Shown: positions 1 through 8,094, numbered from the stretch's first letter. The stretch: DNA of 64,000 bases from JAEXNA01 sp037189585 (GCA_037189585.1 JBBCJA010000011.1:124001-188000), one strand, 5' to 3'. Numbers and translations: made by a program. Notes: a model not told the origin generated them from the sequence alone.

Positions 1-1193
1 GGCTCTTGGGTGGAAAGCTCGAGGGCGTCTTTATAGGCGGCCGCGGCTTGCTCGAAGTGGCCGAGACGGCGGCAGAGGTCGGCTTTGGCCGCGTGCGCCA
101 GGTGGTAGTTTCTCAGTTGGCCTCCAGTCAGGAGAGCCTCGACAAGCTCCAGCCCCGCCTTCGGTCCGTCCCGCATAGCCACCGCGACGGCGCGATTGAG
201 CTCCACCACGGGTGTCGGCTCAGCCCTCCTGAGAAGATCGTAGAGGGCGACGATCTGGTTCCAATCGGTCGCCTCGGGTGTGGCGGCCTCGGCGTGGACG
301 GCGGAGATGGCGGCCTGGATGGAGTAGACCCCGAAGCCTCGGGAAGCTAAGGACCTCTCTATGAGCGCTTGGCCTTCCGCGATAAGGCCCCGGTCCCAAA
401 GAGAGCGGTCCTGCTCTTCGAGCAAGATCAGGTCTCCCTCCGGGGTCGTTCGAGCGGTCCGCCTCGACTCGTGCAGCAGCATCAGGGCCAGAAGTCCCAT
501 CACCTCGGCATCGGGGAGAAGCTCCAGCAGGAGCCGCGCCAGTCGAATCGCCTCGCCGGAAAGGTCGGCCCGGGTCGCGCGGGGGCCGGAAGAGGGGGAG
601 TAGCCTTCGTTGAAGACCAGATAGATGACCGAGAGCACCGCGTCCAGACGCTCCGGGAGGTCGTTGGCCGAGGGGACCTGGTAGGGGATCTGGGCGGCTC
701 GAATTTTAGCTTTGCCTCGGACGATGCGCTGCGCCATGGTGGTGGGAGCGAGCAGGAAGGCGCTGGCCACTTCCTCGGTGGTCAGGCCACAGACCTCCCG
801 CAGCGTCAGGGCGACCTGAACATCAGGGGCCAGCGCCGGGTGGCAGCAGGTGAAGATGAGGCGCAAACGGTCGTCTTCAACATCGTACTCCTCACGCTCG
901 GCTTGCTCTCGCTCGACTTCGTCTTTGAGCGCCGCGAGGTCTTCGAGTTTGTCTCGGAAGCGAGCGTTGCGACGGATGGTGTCGATGGCGCGAAAGCGCC
1001 CGGTGGAGATGAGCCAGGCTCTGGGGTTCTTAGGCACCCCCTCCTCGCCCCACTGCCGTACCGCGACGGTGAAAGCGTCGTGCATGGCCTCCTCGGCCAG
1101 GTCGAAGTCGCCCAAAAGACGGACCAGGGTGGCGAAGATGCGGCGTGACTCGGTTCGATACAGGTCTTCGACCAGAATGGAAAGGTCGCTCAC
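1..1193 (-). CDS. ECF sigma factor with C-terminal TPR-like extension (ECF42/DUF6596 type), 3' end cut by window
   Basis: Probable RNA polymerase sigma factor of the COG4941 family. From the start, the protein reads as sigma region 2 (about residues 8-75, with GDFDLAEEAMHDAF), then the family motif FTCCHPAL near residue 110, then region 4 (LTTEEVASAFLL, helix-turn-helix), followed by a long alpha-helical extension of the DUF6596 type. About 397 codons are visible; the family is usually 400-420, so only the last few residues lie beyond base 1. I chose GTG at 1193 because AGAAGG sits about 7 bases upstream; an in-frame GTG at 1232 has no such site. In the ECF42 group the partner is usually a small DGPF/YCII-like protein, which would lie outside this window. 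It is divergent from the acetyltransferase gene. Confidence 0.88.
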   Translation of the reverse strand, partial: MSDLSILVEDLYRTESRRIFATLVRLLGDFDLAEEAMHDAFTVAVRQWGEEGVPKNPRAWLISTGRFRAIDTIRRNARFRDKLEDLAALKDEVEREQAEREEYDVEDDRLRLIFTCCHPALAPDVQVALTLREVCGLTTEEVASAFLLAPTTMAQRIVRGKAKIRAAQIPYQVPSANDLPERLDAVLSVIYLVFNEGYSPSSGPRATRADLSGEAIRLARLLLELLPDAEVMGLLALMLLHESRRTARTTPEGDLILLEEQDRSLWDRGLIAEGQALIERSLASRGFGVYSIQAAISAVHAEAATPEATDWNQIVALYDLLRRAEPTPVVELNRAVAVAMRDGPKAGLELVEALLTGGQLRNYHLAHAAKADLCRRLGHFEQAAAAYKDALELSTQE

Positions 1194-1257
1194 CCACGAG
1201 CCTTCTGGTTTCCGAAAGTGTTTGCCTTTCACGGAGCGCCGAGGTTAAGCTACCGCA

Positions 1258-1728
1258 ATGGTATCCATCGTCGACTTTGAACCCAAATATGCCCAGGCTT
1301 TTCACGATATCAACTTGCAGTGGCTCGAAGAACTGTTCCAGCCGGAACCGATCGACCTCGAGGTGCTGAAGAATCCGAAGGAGCATCTTCTCGATTCCGG
1401 GGGATATATCTTGATCGCCTTGCTCGACGGTGAGCCGGTGGGCGCGGGGGCGCTCAAATGCTCCGGGCCGGGCTGCTTTGAGTTGACCAAAATGGGAGTT
1501 CTTCCCAAGGCACAGGGCCACAAGATCGGTTCCCGACTCCTGGCCGCGTTGGTCGAGAAGGCTAGAGAGCTGCAGGCTAGAGAGCTGTACCTTTTAAGCA
1601 GTCGAAAGTGCGAGGCCGCGGTCCATCTCTACGAACGTTTTGGCTTCGTCTACGATCAGGAAGTGATGAAAAATCACGGCGCAAACTACAGCCGTTGCGA
1701 TGTCGCGATGAGCTATCCCCTAGCGTGA
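1258..1728 (+). CDS. GNAT-family N-acetyltransferase
   Basis: A 156-residue single-domain acetyltransferase. The acetyl-CoA-binding motif A is visible as MGVLPKAQGHKIGSRLL (about residues 80-96, with the Q-x-x-G-x-G-like loop QGHKIG), and the typical C-terminal beta-bulge segment follows (CEAAVHLYERFGFVYD). The family transfers an acetyl group from acetyl-CoA to an amine. The substrate cannot be read from the sequence. The length matches stand-alone GNATs of the MarR-associated or YjdJ-like kind. It is transcribed away from the sigma factor, with only 64 bp between the two starts, so the two may share a regulatory region. Confidence 0.85.
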   Translation: MVSIVDFEPKYAQAFHDINLQWLEELFQPEPIDLEVLKNPKEHLLDSGGYILIALLDGEPVGAGALKCSGPGCFELTKMGVLPKAQGHKIGSRLLAALVEKARELQARELYLLSSRKCEAAVHLYERFGFVYDQEVMKNHGANYSRCDVAMSYPLA

Positions 1729-1944
1729 AAATTCGAAACCGCTAACGCTAGTATCCGTTGGTTCGAAAAAGTGTCTACCCCGGAGCCGGTAAACGAAATG
1801 TAACACTCGGGACACGCGGTCGGACGAGTTCACCAATTTGTTACCTCATACTCTCAAGAGGTCCATCTCAAGCCTTTAACCTCGAAGAATAGCCCGCGGA
1901 TTTCAAAGACGGGTCAGCAATCATTTTCGAGGAGTGGTATTCGC

Positions 1945-2862
1945 ATGAGACGATCGATGATGACGGGATTTCTTTTGTTGGCGCTGGCCGGAGCCGGCTC
2001 TGTTGGTTGGTGGACCGGGCGAACCCAGGCGGCCGCCGAGCGAGCCGACGTGCGGCGGGAGCTGGTAGCCCAATTGGGACGTGACCAGGAGCTGGTTCGC
2101 ATCTGCTTTGACGATATGTCGAATCAGTTCACTCCCGGATACCGGGCCTATCAGGTCTTCATCGATCCGGCGAACCCACCGGTATCTCAGGCGCAGGGAA
2201 AGATCTTCAAAGTTCAGCAGAAGACGCACGCCGCCATCAACGGTGACGGCTTTTTCATTTTGCAGGACAAAGACGAGCGTCTCTATACCCGCGACGGCCG
2301 ATTCTACCTTGGGCCGGATGGATTAAAGCTGGGGGGTGCCACGGTCCTGGGATATAAGATCGATTCCCAAGGACGACGCGAGTCGAAATTGACCCCGATC
2401 AATCCACCTCTACCCGAAACACCAATGTTCGACATGAACCCCGAAAAGATCTTCACCTTCAACGACGACGGGGTTTTGACCAACCGCTCGCGAAACGGCG
2501 AGGAGCGCGAGCTTTACCAGGTGGCTCTTGCCGGGTTCCCCAATCCCGAGAAGCTCGAGCGCAAAGGCTTGACGACTTTCGCCGAGACCGCCGGGGTGGG
2601 AGAGCGCGTCGAGGGAGTGTCGCGAGCCCAGGGCCTCGGTCAGTTCGTGCCGGCGAGCTTGGAACTCTCTAATGTCGACTGGATGGAGACCGCTTACGTC
2701 ATCGGCGCATTGAAGCACCACTCGGGTCTCCTGATGGGCGACGATGACGAGACGCTGTCACGCCCTCGAACGGCTCCAAGACTTTCCTCCACCTCGAGTC
2801 CGTTCGTTTCCGAGGCGGTAACCGCGGCGTTGACGAAAGAAGCTGACCCACTTACCCCCTAA
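1945..2862 (+). CDS. Membrane-anchored flagellar rod/hook-like protein (FlgE/F/G family homologue)
   Basis: A 305-residue protein with an N-terminal signal anchor (about residues 5-25) followed by the core of the flagellar axial family: a degenerate rod N-motif DDMSNQFTPGYRAY (56-69), the hallmark INGDGFFIL (98-106) followed by LYTRDGRFYLGPDG, VALAGFPNPEKLERKGL (193-209) and the C-terminal LELSNVDWMETAY (239-251). True rod and hook proteins have no membrane anchor because the flagellar type III apparatus exports them, and their C-terminal helix ends the protein. Here about 50 extra polar residues follow it. No other flagellar gene is nearby. It could be a repurposed cell-surface protein or part of a dispersed flagellar set. 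Its stop codon overlaps the stop of the convergent PepSY gene. Confidence 0.75.
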   Translation: MRRSMMTGFLLLALAGAGSVGWWTGRTQAAAERADVRRELVAQLGRDQELVRICFDDMSNQFTPGYRAYQVFIDPANPPVSQAQGKIFKVQQKTHAAINGDGFFILQDKDERLYTRDGRFYLGPDGLKLGGATVLGYKIDSQGRRESKLTPINPPLPETPMFDMNPEKIFTFNDDGVLTNRSRNGEERELYQVALAGFPNPEKLERKGLTTFAETAGVGERVEGVSRAQGLGQFVPASLELSNVDWMETAYVIGALKHHSGLLMGDDDETLSRPRTAPRLSSTSSPFVSEAVTAALTKEADPLTP

Positions 2863-4046
2863 GTGGACTCTTCAGTTTTCGGCTTTTCTTTGGCTCTTCG
2901 AGCCATGATTTCGCGCGCTTTCCGCTGGCCGCGCTGGCGATTCCACCACATGATGGTTCCGGTGATGGGAAGGCTGGTGCCCACCGCGGTGGCCAGGAGA
3001 TAGAGGACCAGAGTCAGATCTCCCCAGATCGCTCCGGTATGAAGATTGTAGATCTGAGAGAGAAGTTTGCGGGCACGACTGAGGCTTTCAAAGGGTTTGT
3101 GGCTGACTACCTCGGTCGTTTCCAGGTCGAGGACCAACTCATCCCGAGTCGGCAGTAAAAAGACCCCGGCAACTCGAATCTTCTCCACCTCGATCGTCTT
3201 GCTTCCAACTTGCGGAAATCCAAATCGGATCTCGCCAGGGTAGGGAAGTTCGGCATTGACCCGGTCGAGGATTTTTTGATAGGGGAGAGAGGTGTGCTTC
3301 GGCGGCTCCTCGCCCTTTTTCTTTTTAGGAGTCGACTCGGGCGCCTTGGCCCCGTCGAGTAGAGCGTAGACCACGGCCTTGTAGGGCTCTCGGTAAGACC
3401 AGTAGAGACCTGTCGCCGACATCAAAAAGAGCGGGAGAAGGGCGTAAGCGCCAAAGACCAGGTGGGCGTCGTAAGCGGCGCGTTTCCACCCCACGTTCTT
3501 TCGGAACGACAACCCTCGGCCCAGGTTGCGATAGCACTTGGTCAGCCACAGTCCGGCCCCGCTGGTAAGAATGACAAGGTAGATGATGGTGGCCGCGCCG
3601 GTGATGGGACGCCCGACTTTGGAGTCGAGGAGAAGCCAACGGTGGAGTCTGACCAGTGTGCGATAAGACTCTTCCCAGAAGGGAGGGAGCTCACCCAAAG
3701 CCTGGCCAGTGGCCGGGTCGAGATAGAGACGGTGGTCTTGTCCACGAAGAACCCAGGCGCGCTCCGGCTCGGCTGGAATCAGGAGCGAGCGTGGAGCCGA
3801 CTTTAGTGATTTCAGCCCTTGCTCGAGAACTTCGTCAGCTCGCACCTCGGCGGATTTCGCATCGCCCTGACTTAGCAGGACCTCACGGTTGAAACGAACT
3901 TCAAGAACGGGATGGAGAGCGATCAGAAAGCCGGTCGCGCAGACCAGGGAAAAGAGAAGACCGCTGGCCAAGCCCAACCAGAGATGGATGGTGAAAAGCG
4001 CTGACTTCCAGGAGAATCGGGGCTTTTTCTGGGGATCACGTGTCAT
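2859..4046 (-). CDS. PepSY-associated transmembrane protein (iron/flavin reductase-like)
   Basis: A 395-residue membrane protein of the PepSY_TM family. It has a short basic N-terminus, a first membrane helix with HLWLGLASGLLFSLVCATGF (about 20-45), a large extracytoplasmic region with Lys-rich linker KKKKGEEP, a central pair of helices including the HxxxG-type segment GKRPI/HRWLLL, and a last helix pair near the C-terminus (LVLYLLATAVGTSLPITGT). Such proteins often accompany TonB-dependent siderophore receptors and are thought to help release or reduce iron in the periplasm; that role is inferred from family context. The tonB operon lies 2 kb away. A DtxR-like palindrome sits 24 bases upstream of the start, suggesting metal-dependent control. 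Confidence 0.82.
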   Translation of the reverse strand: MTRDPQKKPRFSWKSALFTIHLWLGLASGLLFSLVCATGFLIALHPVLEVRFNREVLLSQGDAKSAEVRADEVLEQGLKSLKSAPRSLLIPAEPERAWVLRGQDHRLYLDPATGQALGELPPFWEESYRTLVRLHRWLLLDSKVGRPITGAATIIYLVILTSGAGLWLTKCYRNLGRGLSFRKNVGWKRAAYDAHLVFGAYALLPLFLMSATGLYWSYREPYKAVVYALLDGAKAPESTPKKKKGEEPPKHTSLPYQKILDRVNAELPYPGEIRFGFPQVGSKTIEVEKIRVAGVFLLPTRDELVLDLETTEVVSHKPFESLSRARKLLSQIYNLHTGAIWGDLTLVLYLLATAVGTSLPITGTIMWWNRQRGQRKAREIMARRAKEKPKTEEST

Positions 4047-4069
4047 GATGGGCGGCCTAGACGATTTCG

Positions 4070-4105
4070 CTAGGCTAGCCTAGTTTTGTAAATAAGGCAA
4101 GCCTT
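4070..4105 (-). promoter_or_regulatory. Paired DtxR/IdeR-like palindromes upstream of the PepSY gene
   Basis: Two inverted repeats lie just upstream of the PepSY start. CTAGGCTAGCCTAG at 4070-4083 is a perfect 14-bp palindrome and fits the pattern TAGGnnnnCCTA of DtxR/IdeR-type operators. AAGGC-AA-GCCTT at 4094-4105 is a second, related palindrome. They lie where the promoter of the PepSY gene should be. Binding of an iron- or manganese-dependent repressor is an inference from the motif and the gene. Confidence 0.45.
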
Positions 4106-4108
4106 TTT

Positions 4109-4462
4109 TTACCACCCGATGCGAATTTCTCCCGAGACTCCGTAACAGGTGTCGATCTCCAACACGTCGAGGGTCAGTTTTTCGTTCTCTCCGTTGATGA
4201 AGGTCACGTATCCCGCGTTGGGACCGCTCATGGGTGAGGAGACCACCGCCCAGGTCACCGAGGTCAACTGGCCGCGTTGGGCATAGGCGAGCCAATGACC
4301 GGGCTCGGTTTCCAAAAGGGTATAACAGACCCCCGGTCCCATATCGGTGGCGAAGGCCGCCGAGCGCATAAGAAGACTCGCGTTGTTGGTTCGCTCGATC
4401 TCTTGAGCTAGAGAGGGTAGGGCAAGATGGAACAAGACCAGAGCGATGACCAGTCGTCGCAT
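4109..4462 (-). CDS. Secreted hypothetical protein
   Basis: A 117-residue protein with a clear Sec signal peptide (basic start, hydrophobic stretch LVIALVLFHLALPSLAQ, predicted cleavage after SLA near residue 18). The mature part has two cysteines (VCYTLLE and DTCYGVSG) that may form a disulfide. I do not recognise a family. The ATG at 4462 is the start that begins the signal peptide. The upstream gene ends one base before it (stop at 4464-4466), so the two are probably cotranscribed and translationally coupled. Confidence 0.7.
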   Translation of the reverse strand: MRRLVIALVLFHLALPSLAQEIERTNNASLLMRSAAFATDMGPGVCYTLLETEPGHWLAYAQRGQLTSVTWAVVSSPMSGPNAGYVTFINGENEKLTLDVLEIDTCYGVSGEIRIGW

Positions 4463-4463
4463 G

Positions 4464-4865
4464 CTACCAGGGATTGACGCTATGCGAGACATAGCCACCC
4501 TCAGGGGTGAAGACGAAGCCGCCGTAGTTGATGAAATCGATTCGGGAGTTGCCGTCGCGCTCCGTCTTGATGACCGGCTGGTGAGCCAGCAGCCAGTCCT
4601 GTTTGTCCTCGATGGAGGATATGGCGTTCTGGAGCGGACCGAAGCGTAGAGGGAGGACCGACTCACCTTCTCGCAGCGTCACGTCCTCAGCTCCGTCTTC
4701 TAAGTGAAAGGTACCGGTCTGGGCCGAGATGACCACCAGATCGTCACTGTTTTGCTCGGTGAGCTCGGTTTGCTGGAGAGACTTGGCCAACTGCTCGCCG
4801 CTAACCCGCAACTGAGTTCTCGGGGTGGCGTTGGGTACGTACAGGTTCGTTGCGTTCAGAGTCAC
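4464..4865 (-). CDS. Hypothetical protein
   Basis: About 133 residues starting at GTG 4865, which has GAGGAG about 8 bases upstream; an in-frame TTG at 4880 would overlap that ribosome-binding site and is less likely. The protein has no signal peptide. It begins with a Thr/Asn-rich stretch (VTLNATNLYVPNATP) and continues as a soluble, mostly beta-like protein ending in VSHSVNPW. No family recognised. It is tightly coupled to the secreted protein gene that follows. Confidence 0.6.
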   Translation of the reverse strand: MTLNATNLYVPNATPRTQLRVSGEQLAKSLQQTELTEQNSDDLVVISAQTGTFHLEDGAEDVTLREGESVLPLRFGPLQNAISSIEDKQDWLLAHQPVIKTERDGNSRIDFINYGGFVFTPEGGYVSHSVNPW

Positions 4866-5005
4866 GGCTACTCTCCTCAAGGTCGAATCTATCTTTGAAG
4901 ATAGCTTCAGGTCATGAAAGTTCCCTGAAATACCCTAACCGGAGGATCCGGTTTCTGCTATTTTAACGGGACATGTGGCTGTCGAATCCACGTAAATCAC
5001 CCAGC

Positions 5006-5051
5006 CTGACCGGGTGGTATCCTCCACTCTGACCGAGTGACATCACCCACT
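5006..5051. repeat. Tandem pair of 23-bp imperfect direct repeats
   Basis: Two adjacent 23-bp units, 5006-5028 and 5029-5051, both beginning CTGACCG and ending CCACT, are identical at 18 of 23 positions. They lie in the 250-bp gap between the beta-helix gene (ends 5121) and the hypothetical gene starting at 4865. The same gap holds a hairpin, AACCGGA-GGA-TCCGGTT at 4937-4953. These could be regulatory sites for the 4865-4109 gene pair; no function is demonstrated. Confidence 0.4.
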
Positions 5052-5120
5052 CCGCAAGGAGACGTTACGCAGTACTGGTGACATCGCCGTGATTTGACGG
5101 AGATGCCATACGATCTGGCT

Positions 5121-5873
5121 TTAACCGGAGCCGTCGGATGTGCGGTTGGCGGAAAATTCGCATGGTTCCACGATGCCGATGTCGCCACCCTGGTTGCCGT
5201 AGGCCTCGCAGTCCGTCACCACGGCGGCGGGACCGGCTAGGATGCCGCCGGAGGGCTCCGACTTTCCGTTGTTGTGGGCCTCACATCGATGCAAGACCCC
5301 GGGGCCGTCAAGGCGTAACCCGAGTCCCTCGCATTCGACCACGATCACGCGTTCCAAGTGGCTTGGAGCCTCGCGCGCTCCGTAGGAGTAGACGCCTTCC
5401 TCACAGCCGGAGATGTGACAGTTCTCAACGCTGCTTCCCGCTCCGACTTCCAGACCGAGAAGACAACCGGAGATCTCGCAGTCTTGGATTCGGGCCTCGA
5501 GGCCGGCTTTGATACCGAAAGCTCCGCCGAACACCTTGCAAGACTTGGCGTAGAGGTGACCTCCCCCCACGAAGAGTCCCCCCTCGACTTGGAGGTTTTC
5601 CAAGAGGCAGTGATCGGCGCGGATGTGAGGTTCGGGGGCCAAGGCGAGTTGGCCGGTCTTGAGTCGGCCATTGCGAAGAGAGAACTCGGGGGCGCTCAGC
5701 AAGATGGCGACGTCGGCATGGCTTGTCAAGGTGTGGCCGCCCAGGTCGAGGGAAACCGCCGCGGCGCTAATTTTCAGGGAGTACTCCCCCGGGGGCCCGA
5801 CCAGGTCCTCTTGGAGAGTGTAGGAGCCGGGGTCAGTGAGCTCTAGCGGAAGGCTTGAAATGACGGTAGACAT
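5121..5873 (-). CDS. Right-handed parallel beta-helix repeat protein
   Basis: A 250-residue protein built from short beta-helix turns: repeated segments of the type hSLDLGGHTLTS, CLLENLQVEGG, ARIQDCEISGC and SSVENCHISGC, with Asn/Cys ladders as in pectate-lyase-fold and NosD-like proteins. The N-terminus (DPGSYTLQEDL, then GPPGEYSLKISA) resembles the cap seen in NosD-type carbohydrate-binding beta-helices. There is no signal peptide, which is unusual for this fold and leaves its location open. Catalytic residues of pectate lyases are not evident. It lies 45 bp downstream of tonB in the same orientation and could be the last gene of that operon. Confidence 0.75.
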   Translation of the reverse strand: MSTVISSLPLELTDPGSYTLQEDLVGPPGEYSLKISAAAVSLDLGGHTLTSHADVAILLSAPEFSLRNGRLKTGQLALAPEPHIRADHCLLENLQVEGGLFVGGGHLYAKSCKVFGGAFGIKAGLEARIQDCEISGCLLGLEVGAGSSVENCHISGCEEGVYSYGAREAPSHLERVIVVECEGLGLRLDGPGVLHRCEAHNNGKSEPSGGILAGPAAVVTDCEAYGNQGGDIGIVEPCEFSANRTSDGSG

Positions 5874-5918
5874 CGCCGCGCTGTTCCGTGGGGATGAGAT
5901 TTTCCCTAGGCCCGTGCT

Positions 5919-6914
5919 CTATTCGACCTCGATCTTAACCGTGACCCTTTTCATGGACCGCTTGGGCTGGCCCTGGTCGTCGAGGGCGGGAGTCACCTCG
6001 GCTACCCGGCGCAGTTCAGCCAGAACGAAGTCATCGGCCTCGGAGTTTCCGGAGGAGTCGCCTAGCTTGAAGTCGGCACTTCCGTCGGCACTGACCACCA
6101 CCCGAACTTGGAGTGAGAGATTCACCGTGTCACGACGTAGAGACGCTGGCAGCTTGATGGTGCCAGGGACCGACACGGTGGCATCTCGTGCCGAAGGACG
6201 AGCTGGCTTTGGTGGAGGCTCTGGCTTCGGCGGTGGTTCTGGCTTCGGCTCAGGTCTGGGAGGTTCAGGTTGAGAAGGCTCAGGCTTCGGGGGGGCCGGA
6301 TCCGGCTGTGGAGGTCCAGGGTTTCCGGTTCCAGGACCTGGCGTTCCGTCACCTAGGCCTGTCGGTCCTCTCCCTGGACCGATGGGTCCATCATTGTCCC
6401 CGCTGTTTGAGTTGGAATCATCTGGAACGATGCCCGTCCTTCCAGAATCCGAGTGGGGCTGATGAGCTACAGGTGGCCCACCGGGGCGTCGGGAGTTTGG
6501 CTCGGTTCGGGTCAAGCGCTGACCGGAATTGGGACGAGAGGCGGGCTCTGGCTTCGGAGGTTGGGGTTTCGTCTGGGTGCTGGGCGACGGTTGACGGGGG
6601 CGTTGTTCAGCTACCGGTTCGGGTCTCGGAGCGGGCCTCTCCACCCGACGCTCCGCCCTGGGCTGAACTGGCTTGGGAGGAGTGGGTCTGGGCCTGGCGG
6701 GACGAGGTCGTTCCACCCGCCGGGGAGGGTCCTTTTTGGCCAGCGGCGGGGTCACCGGAGGTTTCTTCTTCTCAACGAGACGAATCTTAACTTTGGGCGG
6801 GGTCTTCACGGGACCGTCAGCGGCCCCTGAGGTCAGCATGGCCTGCAGAAACTCCGGAAAAAGGAGAGCGTGCAGAACCAGCGAGACCAGCAGGCACAGG
6901 CCCAGGCGTTTCAC
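5919..6914 (-). CDS. tonB: TonB-family energy transducer
   Basis: A 331-residue protein with an N-terminal membrane anchor (about 4-24, LGLCLLVSLVLHALLFPEFL), a very long Pro/Lys/Glu/Arg-rich periplasmic spacer (about 35-240, including PKPEP-type repeats) and a C-terminal TonB_C-like domain (about 240-331: LQVRVVVSADGSADF...). It should couple the ExbB-ExbD proton channel to outer-membrane receptors, here most simply the receptor encoded at 8673. It overlaps exbD by 4 bp (ATGA). The spacer is about twice the length in E. coli TonB and is rich in Gly/Asn in its middle. Confidence 0.88.
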   Translation of the reverse strand: MKRLGLCLLVSLVLHALLFPEFLQAMLTSGAADGPVKTPPKVKIRLVEKKKPPVTPPLAKKDPPRRVERPRPARPRPTPPKPVQPRAERRVERPAPRPEPVAEQRPRQPSPSTQTKPQPPKPEPASRPNSGQRLTRTEPNSRRPGGPPVAHQPHSDSGRTGIVPDDSNSNSGDNDGPIGPGRGPTGLGDGTPGPGTGNPGPPQPDPAPPKPEPSQPEPPRPEPKPEPPPKPEPPPKPARPSARDATVSVPGTIKLPASLRRDTVNLSLQVRVVVSADGSADFKLGDSSGNSEADDFVLAELRRVAEVTPALDDQGQPKRSMKRVTVKIEVE

Positions 6915-7354
6915 GAACCGCTTTGCTCCTCGGTCGCGATGGAGAAATTGGAGATCCCCAAGAGGCGGAGTTGGTCCATAACCCGGACCATCGAGCGGTA
7001 GGGCGCGTTCATGTCGATATTGAGAACGACGTAGCCGTCACGAAGGTGTTGAAGCCCGCCGGGCTGAGTCTCGGCCAGCGCCTCCACGGCGCTTCCCAAG
7101 GACGACAGCTCCACCCGATCCCGATTGAGATAGACTTCACCCTGGGCGTTCACCGTGATGGTCGTCTCCTCCACCTTGGTGGACTCGGCGCTTTGGGCCT
7201 GGGGAAGAGAGACGGGGATGCCTCGTTCCACCGTCATGGCGATGGTGCTGAGGATGTAGAAAACCAGCAGCAAGAACATCACGTCGACCATCGGAATGAT
7301 CTCGATTTTCGGTGTACGTTTCTTGCGCGGAGTGAAGAGGCTCTTCTTAGCCAC
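6911..7354 (-). CDS. exbD: ExbD/TolR-family biopolymer transport protein
   Basis: A 147-residue protein with a basic cytoplasmic N-terminus (MAKKSLFTPRKKR), a single membrane helix (about 20-42) containing the conserved Asp24 in PMVDVMFLLLVFYIL, which corresponds to the proton-path Asp of ExbD, and a periplasmic domain of the usual size. It works with ExbB to power TonB. It overlaps exbB by 8 bp and tonB by 4 bp, so the three genes form one operon. Confidence 0.93.
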   Translation of the reverse strand: MAKKSLFTPRKKRTPKIEIIPMVDVMFLLLVFYILSTIAMTVERGIPVSLPQAQSAESTKVEETTITVNAQGEVYLNRDRVELSSLGSAVEALAETQPGGLQHLRDGYVVLNIDMNAPYRSMVRVMDQLRLLGISNFSIATEEQSGS

Positions 7355-7976
7355 GAGGCTGCTCGCGGTTCCGGGCGTAGGCTAAACGGAGCGTCTCGGC
7401 CGTCTGGTCGGCTTCGACCATTCGCGACTCGGCCAGAGCCTGGAAGGTGTTGTGGATAAAGAGAGCCAGGACGGCGACGAAGATACCCGTGGCGGTAGCG
7501 ACGAGAGCTTCACCGATCCCCGCCGTGATGCCCGTGGTATTGGCGTGCGGGTCGTTGGCCAGTTTCGCGGCCACGGTTCGGAATACGCCCATCATTCCTG
7601 TGATGGTGCCCAGTAGGCCGATCAGCGGGGCGGCCGTGACGATGGTTTCCAGAGCGCCTAGGAAGCGGTGCAGAATCGGCTCGTACTCCTTGGCCTCGGC
7701 GGCCATGGCCGCCTCGAACAGGTCGGGAGAGCTGGTCCAGTGACGAAGCGCCGCTCGAGCACAGGCGCGAGCTGGACCCTCGCCGAGGGAGATCTTCTGG
7801 GCTTCCTCGGTTTCGCCACGCTCAAGCAATCGGTCGAGCTCGGCCCGAAAAGGCTTGCCGCTGGACGGCAGTTGGCTAAACAGCCAGGCCCGCTCCAGAG
7901 CGATGCCTAGAGCGATCGCGGAGCCGAGGATAAGGGGTATCATAAAGATTCCCCCTTGGGAGAGTAAGGCTAGCAT
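7347..7976 (-). CDS. exbB: ExbB/TolQ/MotA-family proton channel protein
   Basis: A 209-residue protein of the MotA/TolQ/ExbB family with three membrane helices: an N-terminal one (about 8-27), and two in the conserved core (TIVTAAPLIGLLGTITGMMGVF, about 110-132, and ALVATATGIFVAVLALFIHN, about 152-172). The core motif PLIGLLGTITGM is diagnostic. First gene of the exbB-exbD-tonB operon. A promoter (TTGTCA, 17 bp, TATAAC) and a Fur/Zur-like palindrome lie just upstream. Confidence 0.94.
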   Translation of the reverse strand: MLALLSQGGIFMIPLILGSAIALGIALERAWLFSQLPSSGKPFRAELDRLLERGETEEAQKISLGEGPARACARAALRHWTSSPDLFEAAMAAEAKEYEPILHRFLGALETIVTAAPLIGLLGTITGMMGVFRTVAAKLANDPHANTTGITAGIGEALVATATGIFVAVLALFIHNTFQALAESRMVEADQTAETLRLAYARNREQPRG

Positions 7977-8023
7977 GATATTCCTTCCCGAGTCGGAGAT
8001 AGCCGACGATAGGCTGCTTTATC

Positions 8024-8052
8024 GTTATAGCGTAGGGTTTTCATAGTGACAA
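8024..8052 (-). promoter_or_regulatory. Sigma-70-type promoter for exbB-exbD-tonB
   Basis: On the minus strand, TTGTCA (8052-8047) and TATAAC (8029-8024) are separated by exactly 17 bp, close to the housekeeping consensus, and lie 48 bp upstream of the exbB start. The palindrome at 8055-8068 abuts the -35 element, placing a metal-responsive repressor next to the promoter. Inferred from sequence only. Confidence 0.55.
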
Positions 8053-8054
8053 GA

Positions 8055-8068
8055 GATAATCGATTATC
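8055..8068. promoter_or_regulatory. Fur/Zur-like operator, copy 1
   Basis: GATAATCGATTATC is a perfect 14-bp palindrome whose half-site GATAAT is the building block of Fur and Zur boxes (GATAATGATAATCATTATC and TGATAATnATTATCA types). It adjoins the -35 of the exbB promoter. A near copy lies at 8151-8164 on the other side of the divergent region, so one regulator probably controls both directions. Confidence 0.55.
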
Positions 8069-8094
8069 AAAAGCAGACGATGACCTGATGTATT

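Noticed and set aside
369..1148. A 259-codon plus-strand frame at the left edge
   Set aside because: The minus strand encodes a clear sigma factor across the same bases; the plus frame has no domain and odd composition.
5006..5051. Start of a CRISPR array
   Set aside because: Only two units, directly adjacent without spacers, and no cas genes nearby.
6188..6790. A 200-codon plus-strand frame over tonB
   Set aside because: It arises from the repetitive Pro/Lys codons of the TonB spacer.
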